From Hofstenia miamia (lineage: Eukaryota > Xenacoelomorpha > Acoela), in assembly GCA_004352715.1 (NCBI GenBank), contig SCFE01000068.1, forward strand, positions 1,085,164 through 1,149,163: a stretch of DNA of 64,000 bases, given 5' to 3'. The notes under the pieces are model-generated. The model saw nothing but the letters and a program-made list of their open reading frames with translations, made no database searches and had not been told where the DNA came from. The translations under genes and the position numbers were made by a program. Below, piece by piece: positions 1 through 11,764 of this stretch; within the stretch, counting starts at the first letter, position 1; the number at the start of each line of letters is the position of its first letter.

Positions 1-316
1 TAAATTTGGTTTGCTTACTATTAAATGATGTCAAACTAAATGATCAGTGCATTAGTAGTGGTGAGGGCACACATTTGAGGGTCTTTGATCCAAGCCATGA
101 AACTGCATATATGTTAGGGATATGATAAGGAGTTTTTCTCTGTTTAGCTGACTACTGATTCCTTCATTTACATGTATGCAATAATAAAGCTTTCAAAGAA
201 ATAGTTGGATAACCAATCATAGGTTATTATATTTTATCTTAACTAGACACCATAGGTGACCTATAAATAGACTGATAATGAGACTGAGCATGTAGTATTA
301 ATTAAATGTAGGTTAG
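1..316. other. AT-rich sequence, no gene seen
   Basis: No open frame with coding character and no recognisable repeat end is visible in this stretch. It leads into the first copy of the 436-bp duplicated segment. Confidence 0.5.
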
Positions 317-2206
317 GAAGCTGCAAGTAATTATCTATTAAATTATTTAAATTAATTCAAGCCAGTAATTTTCAGAAATGGCTAAATAAATATTTATTAA
401 GCATCTAGTGACACTGCCTGGTTGCAAGTACATATTACACATTACAAATCAAGTTTAAGTCAGTTACATCCAGCCTTGAGGGTTGCACTGAGTTAGGATA
501 AGGAACACATAATCTACTTTGTTGAGCTGAGATTTGGAAACAATCCATCAATAACAAAGGTGACTAATTGCTGGAAGATTTTGGAGATCAGAGTCAGCTG
601 GAGGCTTCATGAAAACATCAAGTTCAAAGGAAACTGCAGCATTCAGTCCACACCTAAATAGTGTTTGATTACAATACAGTTAATTAAAGTTAACTAGAAG
701 TATTAATGAATCAAATCAGTTAGTAAAAGTACATCCCTACCTGCACTTAACANTATTCCAAAAACACCAAATATAACACAATGTCCAAAATAACGATAAT
801 AAGAAAACAGTTGTTAACGTTAGTGCAAATAGTAATCACTGTAATTCAACAGTTCTAATTCGAAATTAGTCCTTGGATGGAGAGGAGCAAAACACACCCC
901 TGTCCTTGATTAATCTGGATTAAACACAAATCGATCAATTTTAACCCAATAGCGTATTTTAGCTGTAATAATCAATTGTCTCACTATAAATTTGGTTTTA
1001 CTTTCAATCGTTCAATTTTTATCCTAAATTTCTAAAATTCATTTAATTTAGTATTTTACAAATTAAACTTTTAAAAGATTAGCAATTATCGATAAACTTA
1101 CAAATTTATTTTAATGCAAAGTACAGCATAAATTATTACAATTTAAAAATGAGAATCTAAAGATATTGCTATAATCATATTTGCATTGCCTTGCATCAGT
1201 GCAATTGAGAGACTGCAAAAGTCACCCATGTGCAGTGATCAAATCACTGTTGTAAATTTTTGCGCGATTCGACAGGGAGGGCCAGTTGATAGAATTTTTT
1301 TATTGAGGTATTGGGGAAGCCTTTAGTGCCTCTACGGCCAAGAGCACAAACCTCACGAGCTCCTTTATCAAGATGCCTTGAGTATTTGCGACTTTCAGCT
1401 AAACCTGGAACCCAATCTGAATCACATGTGCACTTAAAATGGTTGAAAATTGCAGCCGAAATATGACGGGTAAATCTAGTGCGACCAAGTGCTTTTAAAG
1501 GAATAGTAGTTCCCAAAGATCCAGAAGCCTCCACAATAAGAGGGCGTAATCTAACTAGATCATATTGACAAAGAAACTTCTTTTCATATCGAACTTTGTC
1601 AAGCTTGCTTTAAAAAGCCTCCTGAGTACGATTCTGAAGCAATTCTTCAAATCCAGATTTGCAAAAAGCAAAATCCACTGAATTGGCAGTGTTTGCATTG
1701 GTGAGTTGGGCAACCCAGTTTTGAGCTTTAAATACAGAACCCAAATTAGCAAAAAGATGCTGTTCACAGNGAAGCTGCAAGTAATTATCTATTAAATTAT
1801 TTAAATTAATTCAAGCCAGTAATTTTCAGAAATGGCTAAATAAATATTTATTAAGCATCTAGTGACACTGCCTGGTTGCAAGTACATATTACACATTACA
1901 AATCAAGTTTAAGTCAGTTACATCCAGCCTTGAGGGTTGCACTGAGTTAGGATAAGGAACACATAATCTACTTTGTTGAGCTGAGATTTGGAAACAATCC
2001 ATCAATAACAAAGGTGACTAATTGCTGGAAGATTTTGGAGATCAGAGTCAGCTGGAGGCTTCATGAAAACATCAAGTTCAAAGGAAACTGCAGCATTCAG
2101 TCCACACCTAAATAGTGTTTGATTACAATACAGTTAATTAAAGTTAACTAGAAGTATTAATGAATCAAATCAGTTAGTAAAAGTACATCCCTACCTGCAC
2201 TTAACA
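317..2206. repeat. 436-bp direct duplication (317-752 and 1771-2206) bounded by single Ns
   Basis: Positions 317-752 and 1771-2206 read as the same 436 bases. The first copy ends at a single N (753) and the second begins right after a single N (1770). Such exact agreement with the N marks points to a contig (754-1769) inserted during scaffolding or gap filling, with overlapping flanks left unmerged. A genuine recent duplication is possible but less likely. The sequence carries no gene that I recognise. Confidence 0.85.
1244..1767 (-). pseudogene. Broken coding fragment of unknown family
   Basis: On the minus strand two frames join near 1550 into a continuous coding-like stretch. It includes a segment rich in Arg, His and Cys (ISAAIFNHFKCTCDSDWVPG) and ends at a stop near 1244. 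The upstream part shifts frame and contains a stop. The amino-acid composition is unlike random AT-rich sequence, so I regard it as a decayed gene or transposon fragment, but I do not recognise the family. It lies inside the segment bounded by single Ns, so its true position in the genome is doubtful. Confidence 0.35.
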
Positions 2207-2900
2207 CAGAATTACATTCAAAAGGAATTGATCAATATGAGTTAGAGCTTGGTAGCAGATGCTACACTAGAGTGTGGGTCACTCTCTACCCTCTGCAACC
2301 TTTGTTAACCTTTGAGTTTCTCAGTACTGCTGGAGTAGCCAGAGCTCACCCACAATTCTATAATATTGATCAAAAGTACTAACCTGCAAAAAAAAACAAG
2401 GAAATTCCAGGTGTTGGTACCAAATCATGAAGAGTTAAATTTATGAAAAGAATATAAATATGTAAAAAAAAAACATTTATAATTTAATATATATTAATAC
2501 ATTAATTTAATGAACTTGACAATTATGCTATTACTAAATAAATGATGAATTATTTTTTGAAAAAAGGTGTAATTGCAATGATAATCTTTTATTACAGCAC
2601 TATTCAGAAATTAATGAAAACTTAGTATAAGTTCCAGCTAAGCTAACTTATTTTAAATTTGACATAATTAGATAAAGTTCTAATTTTTATCATTGAAATC
2701 ATATGTACAAATATTAACTAGTACTGATTTAATATTTCCACAATTTCATCTTTTCACAATTTATCTGAGAATCCTAATTCAAGTCCTTAGTCCAAGTTTG
2801 GATAAATTAATTTAGAGAATGAGTTGGAATAATTTTTTAAAAATTCACTAAAGTTGATGATTCAAAAATTTTCAGTTCTCAGAAACCCATACACAATTTA
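2207..2900. other. AT-rich intergenic sequence
   Basis: No coding frame, RNA gene or clear repeat end is visible here. Confidence 0.5.
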
Positions 2901-2904
2901 CATA

Positions 2905-3785
2905 GAAATGATATTACTTTGAATGAAACATTACATCAAATATGCTTTTGCATTAAATAGGACATTACATTGAATAGAACATTATATTGAAAAGAGTTTG
3001 ACCAGTCAGAGCATTGATAAAATATTTAGTCTTCTCAAATATATGCCTTAAAATGACATTTTGAAAAAATGATGCATGTGTTTTATATGTAAGTGAATGC
3101 AAATCATGAATGTATTTCTCTAATATTTTTTTGTGTAGCTTTGGAATTGCAACAATTATTTGTACAAATTTTAAAACAAAAGCTAATGTGTAGACTAGGG
3201 ATTTCAGAATGCTTGGAGCTTGAAACTTTGAGCTTTCAAGTTCACAAACTACCAAAATTCCCCAAATTTTTTTATCAATATTACACAATTATTAGTTCTC
3301 AAGTTTGCAGAATCCCCACTCAAAATTTCTCAAATCCATAATCTATTCATCCACCTTATGCCTTCAAAATAAAAACAAACTTCATTTTAAATAGTAGTCT
3401 GGCAACAATTATTCAGAGTCAGGCTCCCATGACATCTCTGCCCTTGATCAGATAAAATTTGAGCTTACACAAGAGAGACCAGGAATTTGGATAATATAAC
3501 ATCAATGCATTTAACAAATTTCTATTAATTAGAATCTCAAAGAATTGGGTAATTTAAAGCAATGTACCCACATTACAAATGCACCAATTTTACAATGTTT
3601 TAATAAAAAAGATCTGAATAATTTTATAAAGAAGATTTAACAGGAATTAAGTCTGTGATTTTCCATTTTTAGAATGTCAGTCTTGCACTATGAATGTAAT
3701 GTCAACTTTAATGCAATGTCTTATTCAAAGTAAAATTTATTTAGTATAATTTCCTATTCAAAGTAATGTCTATTCCATGTGAATT
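2905..3785. mobile_element. Foldback-like non-autonomous element with short-repeat arms
   Basis: The left arm (about 2905-3005) is built of repeated words of the type ACATTACATTGAATAG. The right arm (about 3660-3785) carries the same words in reverse complement (CTATTCAAAGTAATGTC). The arms therefore pair over roughly 100 bp, imperfectly. The interior is AT-rich with no recognised gene. A similar word series on a TTGAATGCG theme appears at 37,471-37,615. I infer a MITE or foldback relic; no target duplication could be read. Confidence 0.45.
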
Positions 3786-3808
3786 CTACAGATCATAACA
3801 CCTGCACA

Positions 3809-5990
3809 CAGGGGCCCAGCTAACCAGGGGTGCTGGGGGTGATGCACCCCCTGAATATTTTTCTCAGGGGGCAGCAAAATTGCCATTTAACAAATGTTGT
3901 GATATATTCATTTTATTTTCCACTCATTTTCTAAATTCATAATGCAGTAAGTATATCTCTTTCAACATTTTTGTGAAATCTGTATTTGAATAAGTGATTT
4001 GTGCTTTCTCTGTAAATCTAATTCTTGAATCCCAGTCATTACAAGGACAACCATTATCTATTGTTTCAAATTTTGATTTGGTTCTATTCTTTTAACCTAA
4101 ACGAAAAATTTGCTTAAATATAGCCTAATTAGGATTTGAAGGAACTCTTTTATTAGGCCTAAGTAGCTTATTTTCTAGGAAGTTTTCAATTGGGAAATTT
4201 TTAATTAAAATTTTCCTATTACTAATCTGCATTTCTATTCTAGCTTTGAGAATACAATTAATGTTTGAAGGTCTAACCCAATTTTTATCCATACCATAGA
4301 AGAATCAAAAAGGTGCAATATAACCCAAGGTGTTAAATACCAATCATTACCTTGTCAATCTCAGTTTTCTTTCCTATGTTTCATGGGCGTATGCAGAATT
4401 TTCTAAGAGGAGGACATCTCTATCATGATCAAGTAAGTAAAGAAAAGGACGGTGAAGCCCCATGAAATTTTTCAAAATATTCAAAAATAGGCCTTCATTT
4501 TTAAAATATTTTCATTTTTGCCAAAAATGGGTTCAATTATCCAATCAAAATAAATTTTGAAAACCTCCCCCTTTCCATAAACTACTGCAATGTTTTATTA
4601 AGTGTCAATCTCATCTTTGTATTACTTTGTATTTGACATAATTTTCCTTTTACAATAATTTTGATTTGTCACTAAAAAATGGTCAAAAATTAATTCAGCC
4701 TAGTGAAAGTCCCAATAGAAAACACATATTTCCTCTTTTCCTGTTGAAGCACATCATTTATGTGGCTATTGCTTCAGGTGAACAATCTCTTAGTAAGCTC
4801 AGAATGATCAGAAACTGCTTTAAAACAATTGTCTGATGAGCGACTAGAAGACTTTTGGTGTTATACTCAGAAAAATATTTGAAAGAAAATTTGAAAATGG
4901 AGACTGTAATAAAAACTGATTGATACAATTGAATAAACAGTGATCCGTAATGTACGCAGGGGGGGACATGGTGGAATGTTGCCTGTCAGGTTTCCAGATT
5001 TGATTTTGACTGGATAAATCAAAAAATTTTTGGCAAAAAATTGAACAATTTAAAATCCAGGATCGTGAAATGCATTTTTAGGGTCTATTTTCTCAATATT
5101 TTCAAAATTTTTGTGGGGGTTCACCCTGCACTGGGTAATGACAATGATGCCCCCATCAGAAAACCCTGTCTGCAGCCTTGGCAGTGACTGGCTTTTTATG
5201 TGCATTTGGAGATTTCAAATAATATTAATTTGTCAATATTATTGGTGAAGGAATCAAAAGTCAACTAAGTTTTTGTTTATGTACATAGACTTTTAGCAGA
5301 AACATCTTTACCATTGAATTAGAGTAGGGAAACATTTAATGCTTTTAATTTTAAATGATTAATTTTAAAGGATTGCATGAGATAGACATTTTTTTGAAGC
5401 TTATATTGCTTTGTAATGAATAAAAAATGTAGTCTTTAGAATACATGCAAGATATTTTTGTCATTAACATTTGGACGTTTGTAAATAGAACAGTGGAAAA
5501 GCAATGGAAAAAATTGCATAATCAAAAGATGTTAAAAATGCGCTGAAATTGATTTTTTTCAGGGCGATTAATTGTAATGTTTGACTGACAGCATTATTTG
5601 ATTTTTACCATGTTTGCTGATCAAATTATGAATTGATAAGCGCTATTCAAGATTATATTTTTGACCAACTTGCACTTATAACAAAGATAACAAAACTGAA
5701 CCTATCTTATCAAAAACCATTTGAATTTCAAATTTTACACATGTGCTATTAATGTTTTTCAAGTAGAGCTGAATGTATCAATATACACCAGTCGTTAAAC
5801 ATACACATAAATGTCTTAAATATTATTTTGCATATTTTGGTAATTATTATATGGGCTATCAAGATTGCATTATACATGTATATGTAGTAGGTTTAGAGAA
5901 ATAAACTGAGACGCTTCTAGTTGCAACTATTGAAGGGGCAGCAATTTTGCTAATGCACCCCCTCATATATTTTTTCTTGCTGGGCCTCTG
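3809..5990. mobile_element. hAT-like element, termini only recognisable
   Basis: The left end reads CAGGGGCCCAGC and the right end, in reverse complement, CAGAGGCCCAGC. The inverted similarity continues through a GGGGGTGCA block and a GCAGCAAAATTGC-type block over about 80 bp. CAGRGGC termini are typical of hAT elements. The flanking octamers (CCTGCACA and CCGCTGCA) do not match convincingly, so the target duplication is decayed or I have the ends slightly wrong. No transposase frame is visible inside; the interior holds a second element (4383-5180). Confidence 0.6.
4383..5180. mobile_element. Nested hAT-type MITE inside the 3.8-6.0 kb element
   Basis: The left end (GGGCGTATGCAGAATTTTCT) and the reverse complement of the right end (GGCTGCAGACAGGGTTTTCT) are similar. 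The inward sequences at about 4455-4490 and 5065-5115 pair again around a CCCC(A)TGAAATTTTTCAAAAT-type stretch. A second block, 4948-5040 (GTACGCAGGGGGGGACA), recurs at 33,505-33,600. No coding sequence is present. Confidence 0.5.
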
Positions 5991-6004
5991 CCGCTGCACC
6001 GGAT

Positions 6005-6155
6005 TGTAAACGATATGATCGTTAGACTAAATCGACTTTAGGAAATATTAGAAGAGTCTAACATTTCCAATGTGTCTATAACAAACAAAGCTTAGACATT
6101 TCGTGATTAACCAATATTTCCTAATGTCGATTTGGTCTAAGGATCATATCGTTTA
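6005..6155. repeat. Palindromic MITE, about 150 bp
   Basis: The first 45 bases (AAACGATATGATCGTTAGAC, then AAATCGACTTTAGGAAATATT) reappear in reverse complement at 6110-6155. The whole forms one long hairpin with a short loop. No coding sequence. Confidence 0.75.
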
Positions 6156-6399
6156 TTAGCAGGTGCATGCAAGGTTTTTTTACAAATAAAACGTTTTAAA
6201 CAATGCTTTTTTTAGTTTTAGGCAGACCCAGCTCAGCAATCGACAGTTTTGCTAAAAACTATTAGTAGTAGCAAACATTGAATTATGGTAAACATTATTT
6301 TAGTTTCATTCACGTAAACAAAAACAAGTTTTGCTATTTTTGATGTAGAAAATCAGTTATAAAAGTTCGAATGGACGAATCCCAAAAATTATTTGCCAA

Positions 6400-9300
6400 A
6401 CTTTCTTCTACTACTACTACTACTACTAATACTGAAAGAATTTCTTTACTTTCGAGAAAGTATAACAAAAGCAATTATGTGGGATGACAACGGGTAGAGA
6501 ATTCATGGATATTAGTCTATGTGTGTTTTAATGACGGATGAAAAATTGTGCTTATCAATGAAAGCTTTTCTTCTGGCAGCCAAAGAATTTGCCTGTTTCA
6601 CAGTTCTTTGAAAGAAGCTTTATCACATGCGGGTTTCTTGGACATCCATTTGGTCTCGATTTGTATGACGTTCTGAGACAGCGACCGGGTATCTTTATAT
6701 TTATAAAATCAAAGATGGGAAAGTCCAGCTTGTCCAAAAAGACATTTGTTAAAACAAATAAGTAAGTAGGATATCCGCCAAAGTGATGAGAATTTGAGTT
6801 GAGATGTGTAGTCCTGAGCACCAATGACCCAATGCAAGGACCTCTGCTGAAATCGATGCGAGGACGGATACCATGCCTGAGAAGCATATATCAGAATCGG
6901 AAGATCATGTCAAGAAATTATTAACGTCAGGCTGAAGATCACACTGAGTAATGAATTGGTTAGTTTACTGTCATCAGCATAAGCAAAGCAATGAGAACTC
7001 ATTGGCAATGTGATTAAATTGTTAATAAAAATCAGGAATAGAAGAGGGCCAAGAATACTGCCCTGTGGGACACCGCTGGTTATAAACTTAGCTTCGGAGT
7101 GGGTATTGTTGCAAATCACACATTGACTACGGAAGGAGAGATATGAAGAAATTAATTCAATGAACGCTTTGTCGAGACCAAACTGTTCGAGTTTCTTTAA
7201 GAGCAAATGGTGAGGCACACAATCGAAAGCTTTACAGAAGTCAAAGTACACAGACTCTGTGTGTTGATTTGAGTTTTTATTGCGGTAAAGATATTGAACC
7301 ATTTGGGTTACCGTAGACTTTCCTTTCATAAAACCGTGTTGTTGCTTTGAGAGCTTGGAACTAAGTCTAGGATAAAGAATGTCAAAAATAAAGCGTTGAG
7401 TATTGATAAAAGGGAGGGTAGGAGACTTATGGGTCGATAATTTGATGTTCACTGCATTGCCGGATTTTAGTATAGAAGTGACGAAAGCGCATTTCCAAAT
7501 TGATGGCCAAGTTTGCGTTTTCGTGACAAAATAAGAGTTTTTCCACTAGATGAGTCAGGACATCATGACAACGCTTGAGGAAAATTGTTAGCAAGGGATC
7601 GTTAGTATTGGCGCATGTTTTGAGTGAAATCGATATATCCGAGGTAGTCCATGATAAATCAACAAGCTTGATAGGACCATCATAAGTTTCATTAAAAGGG
7701 GAAACGCATGGGGCATGTTGCTGGTAAATAGAAACAAGTAATCGTTGAAAGAATTAGCAATGGAAGTATTGCTACTATAGTGAGTATTGTCAGGGTATAA
7801 TAATGAAGGTAGGCGTTCACTGCATTTATGAGATCGAATGAAACGGAAGCAGTCGCGAGAGGATTTCGGGCAGAGGGAATAAAATAGGGCTTGTTTATCC
7901 AGATACACTGAATTCATTGTTGAGGAGATTTATGTAACTAGGATTGTAAGAATTCTTTTCAGCTGTGGCAATTTGTTGGCAATGTGAATTGTGATCGAGG
8001 TATAGTAGTAAGGGAACAAACTTCTGCGCTTCGTTTTCAGGGCACATGTGCGTTTAGAAGTCTCAAAAACAAGTCTATACCATTCGGAAATGAAATTCAT
8101 CGACAGGTTGTCATAGCAAAGAAGTTGCTCGTAACAGAAATGAGAAGCATTGTTGAAGTGGTCGGAATTGAATTGCGATTGAGAGAAAACTTTGTGTGCA
8201 GAAACACTGTCACAGCCACGTCTCGGTGCGGTAATGATTATGCGCACAGGGAAATGATCCGATAAGTTAACTCCCCAAATGTAACATGAGTACTATCAAG
8301 GTTGTCTACGAGAACTACGTCTAACACGTTACCAGAGACATGTGTGGCGGAGGTAACAAGTTGCTGTAGCTTGAGCTCGTCGAAAGCACCTAGTAATTCT
8401 TGATTATAGCTGTTTGAGCTGGTGAAGGTAGTGAAACATTTATGTGGCATGCTTAGATCCCCAAGAATGAAGAATAGGCATTGATTGACTTTCAGTTTAT
8501 TATACATGCTAAAAAGATCATTGAACTTTTTTTGACGAGTTCTGTAGGCTCAAAGCGATACTGAGAAGAAACTGGTGGGTTATAGACGAGAACAAAGAAC
8601 AGTCTAGTTGGAAAGTACTGTGTATATGCAAACAATGTAATCGCAAAAACACTCAATTTTGAAGGTGATCAAGGGAAGGTCGTTGCGACCTAGCATCAGC
8701 AGTCCACCGTGTTCACCGGTAGCACGGTCACAACGCGCTAAAAAAGGTGGTATACTTCACAAATGCTGTCAGTTCAGAGTTTGAAATATCCGCTAAAAGC
8801 CAACTTTCTATGAGGAAACATCAATGAGGAGATTTGATAGCTAAGCAGTCAGAAAGTTTGAGTCGTTGATTGATAGTCCATAAGCTTTGGGCGTTGATGA
8901 GATCTATTGAGAGCTCATTAGAAAGTCAGCTATCAATCTTCACCTCAGACCCATTGACAAAAAGTGTCATAGCACGAATTCTTATGAACTTGGGATACAT
9001 GTCGTTGTTGATGAGATCTCGACGTTTAGCAAGTAGTTGCTTCCTTCGGAGCTGATATGTGGGCAAAAAGTAAGGCCGGATAAAGATTGCCTTGTCAAAC
9101 TTACGCAATTTATAGCCCCTCCTATGCAACTTACTAGCACATCAGCAGTCCACCGTGTTCACCGGTAGCACGGTCACAACGCGCTAAAAAAGGTGGTATA
9201 CTTCACAAATGCTGTCAGTTCAGAGTTTGAAATATCCGCTAAAAGCCAACTTTCTATGAGGAAACATCAATGAGGAGATTTGATAGCTAAGCAGTCAGAA

Positions 9301-9790
9301 AGTTTGAGTCGTTGATTGATAGTCCATAAGCTTTGGGCGTTGATGAGATCTATTGAGAGCTCATTAGAAAGTCAGCTATCAATCTTCACCTCAGACCCAT
9401 TGACAAAAAGTGTCATAGCACGAATTCTTATGAACTTGGGATACATGTCGTTGTTGATGAGATCTCGACGTTTAGCAAGTAGTTGCTTCCTTCGGAGCTG
9501 ATATGTGGGCAAAAAGTAAGGCCGGATAAAGATTGCCTTGTCAAACTTACGCAATTTATAGCCCCTCCTATGCAACTTACTAGCAGTCCAGTGAGAGTCA
9601 AATTTAACTAGTAATGGTCGTGAGTGCTCGCTTTCTCTATTCATTTTTTCAAGGCGACGGACACTAGCAATAGCAGACGGGCTTGCGTTTGCGTCTAGGT
9701 GATTAATGATCTCTATGACTTTCTCTTCGGCTGCTTCTCTAAAGGAATTAAAATCACCTTTGCATTCCGGAAGTCCTCTATAAATTTGAA
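6400..9790 (-). mobile_element. Decayed LINE (CR1/jockey-like) with ORF1, endonuclease and RT remnants
   Basis: Reading the minus strand from 9790 downward there is an ORF1 C-terminus (RRLEKMNRESEHSRPLLVKF, then a FIRPYFLP segment, to about 8930). Next come endonuclease pieces (IESWL near 8800, GDLSMPH near 8460, SDHFPV near 8270), a linker region, and a reverse transcriptase at 7450-6910 with YFDFCKAFDCVPHHLL, SGVPQGSILGPLLFLIFIN and the catalytic FAYADD. Stops and frameshifts break it repeatedly, so it is a dead copy. ORF1-endonuclease-RT order is that of CR1/jockey-group non-LTR retrotransposons. A CTA-rich microsatellite at 6410-6430 lies near its 3' end. The 5' end is truncated near 9790. 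Confidence 0.85.
8695..9586. repeat. 446-bp perfect tandem duplication inside the LINE
   Basis: Positions 8695-9140 and 9141-9586 appear identical, including a 61-residue open frame on the + strand present in both. The unit spans the ORF1/ORF2 junction of the minus-strand LINE. Perfect identity in an otherwise decayed element means a very recent duplication or an assembly repeat. Confidence 0.85.
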
Positions 9791-9799
9791 AAAAACACT

Positions 9800-11410
9800 G
9801 TAAAAAACAGTTGTTTAAAACAGTGTTTAAACAGGTCCTGTTTAAAACATGTCAACCCTGGACGCAGGTGTTATAATGAAAATGTGAAATTTTAAGACCA
9901 ATTTTAAAAGTAAATTTATAATTTTTTCGCCATTAGGAGAAGCTGCAGAATAGTGCCACGTTTAAGAAATTATCACTTCTAAAAAATACATAAACTGGGT
10001 AAAAAAACAATCGATGTACTGATAACTTTTCATAATTGCAAAATTAGAATTTTTTGATAGAAAGTGATCAATATTTTCAAATTTCTTTCAAAATTTCCAT
10101 TTAGGAAATGCTTTCTCAATTTTCAATGAATCTATTTCTTCAACAGCGTTTATACATGTCCAGAAATCCTATCTACTCAAATTGAAGTAGTTCTTACTTG
10201 ATTAAGGCATGTGTTGAGTGTTCCCAACGTTAATTATATTTACGGTGTGAAACGATTAATGTTTGAGTGAAAATTTAAATTAATTTCACTAGTTTAATGT
10301 TTCACCAAGCTAAATCACTTCTCTTGTGAGACATTCATTGTTCAGAAACTTTGTTTCTTTGCATTCCTCTATAAAATCAAATGCTAGTATCTTAATTCAG
10401 AAATTGTGTCCTTTGTGTCTACAGAAAGTATGTACCATTTGAAATGCATAACTATCTCTTAGAGCATTTATCATTATTAGAGCTTACAGATTTGTTGTTT
10501 GGTTTTTAAGTTTAAAATGGATGCATATTAGAAATTTTGCATTTTTTAGCCTTTAGCGGTGTTTATTTTGTACGCGTGCTTCTGTGTAGTACTATTTTGC
10601 ACTTTCCACAAATATCAAATGGCGAAAAAGTCGAAAAACTCCAAATTTCAAGTAAGAAAATGTCGTTTACCGTCTTCCAAACACCAAAATTTAATGAAGT
10701 TCGGTGTGTAAGCTTGAAACCTTGTTGTAATACAGCAAGATTAGGCATTCATACTGCTTCATTTCGGAGTCGGCTGGTCGTAAACTGCAACTAACTGAGA
10801 CAAAGAGGCAACGGGTAGCCACAGCTTCAATTTTCAAATTTCAGATCTTAGTAGCTTTATGTTTAACCTTAAACCGCCTTTGTATTGTTTGAAAATTTTT
10901 CATGATCGTATATAAAAATTAAATGTTTTTTGCTTAAAACTGTTAATGTTATGCTCAATCTGAAAGCATCACATGATAGAAAAGAGTCAAACATATTTTT
11001 TTTATTAAAGATAGAGATAGAAATTTGAGATAATGTTTATATATATAAATGTTTTTTAAAAACCTTATTATGACCGCGTTTCCAAACAAATCTTTTAAAT
11101 TTTGTGGGGTGGTGTCTCTTCATTTACCCCATGGTAAATATATTTAAGTTCGAGTGAATACTGCGGGAGCAATTGCAAAAAAATAGAATTTTTCAGGGAA
11201 AAGTGTGATTCCCGCTAAATGCCTTAGAAATTTTAGACCGTTTCTCGCCAAATGTAAGGTTTTTGCATTTTCCATAGCAAAAAGCGGGAATATATATATA
11301 TAGTTCGTATGTAACAGCAAGATTTTTTTGTTAAAAAATTGATGATAATAGGATCACGCCCGCAGTGGTGACAATAGATGCACAGACTATTATTTGAAAC
11401 ATTGTTTTAA
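9800..11410. other. AT-rich intergenic sequence upstream of the ACP6-like gene
   Basis: Contains a few imperfect palindromes around GTTTAAAACAG at 9795-9860 and no convincing coding exon. A short frame at 10,537-10,794 has no family features and I do not call it. Confidence 0.5.
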
Positions 11411-11419
11411 AAAAAATTG

Positions 11420-11595
11420 AAAACGTCAGCCTAAGTATAGCTCTATAATTACTCAACAATGTAGTGAATAATTCAACCGAATGTTGTGCGTATTGATTTG
11501 TAGCTATGTATACTTTTTAAGCGTTTTGTACGTCTTCCAAAGCGGTCTATAAAGTCCTTTTTTATTATTATTATTACTACTACTACTACGTTCAT
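11420..11595 (+). mobile_element. 5'-truncated LINE 3' end with ATT/ACT microsatellite tail
   Basis: The sequence ends in a GCGTTTTGTACGTCTTCC / GCGGTCTATAAAG block followed by TTTTTTATTATTATTATT and then ACT repeats. This layout (a GCG-CTATA-AA block then ATT repeats) is common at 3' ends of CR1/L2-type LINEs in invertebrates. No ORF remains. It ends about 170 bp before the acid phosphatase start codon. Confidence 0.5.
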
Positions 11596-11764
11596 TTTAA
11601 ATATGACCAAAATATTAGTTATTTGTGTATTATATAATTATCTATTTTGTGTAATGTTTTGATTTATATAATTTTAATACCATAAATATTTCTTTAACCA
11701 CCGTACTCGTTTAAAATATCGTGTTGGTTTGATTCGTTTTTTAGCATTTTATCAATGTTTTAGT

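Noticed and set aside
3093-3341. Frames on both strands at 2965-3341
   Set aside because: They lie within the foldback-like element and show no coding signature.
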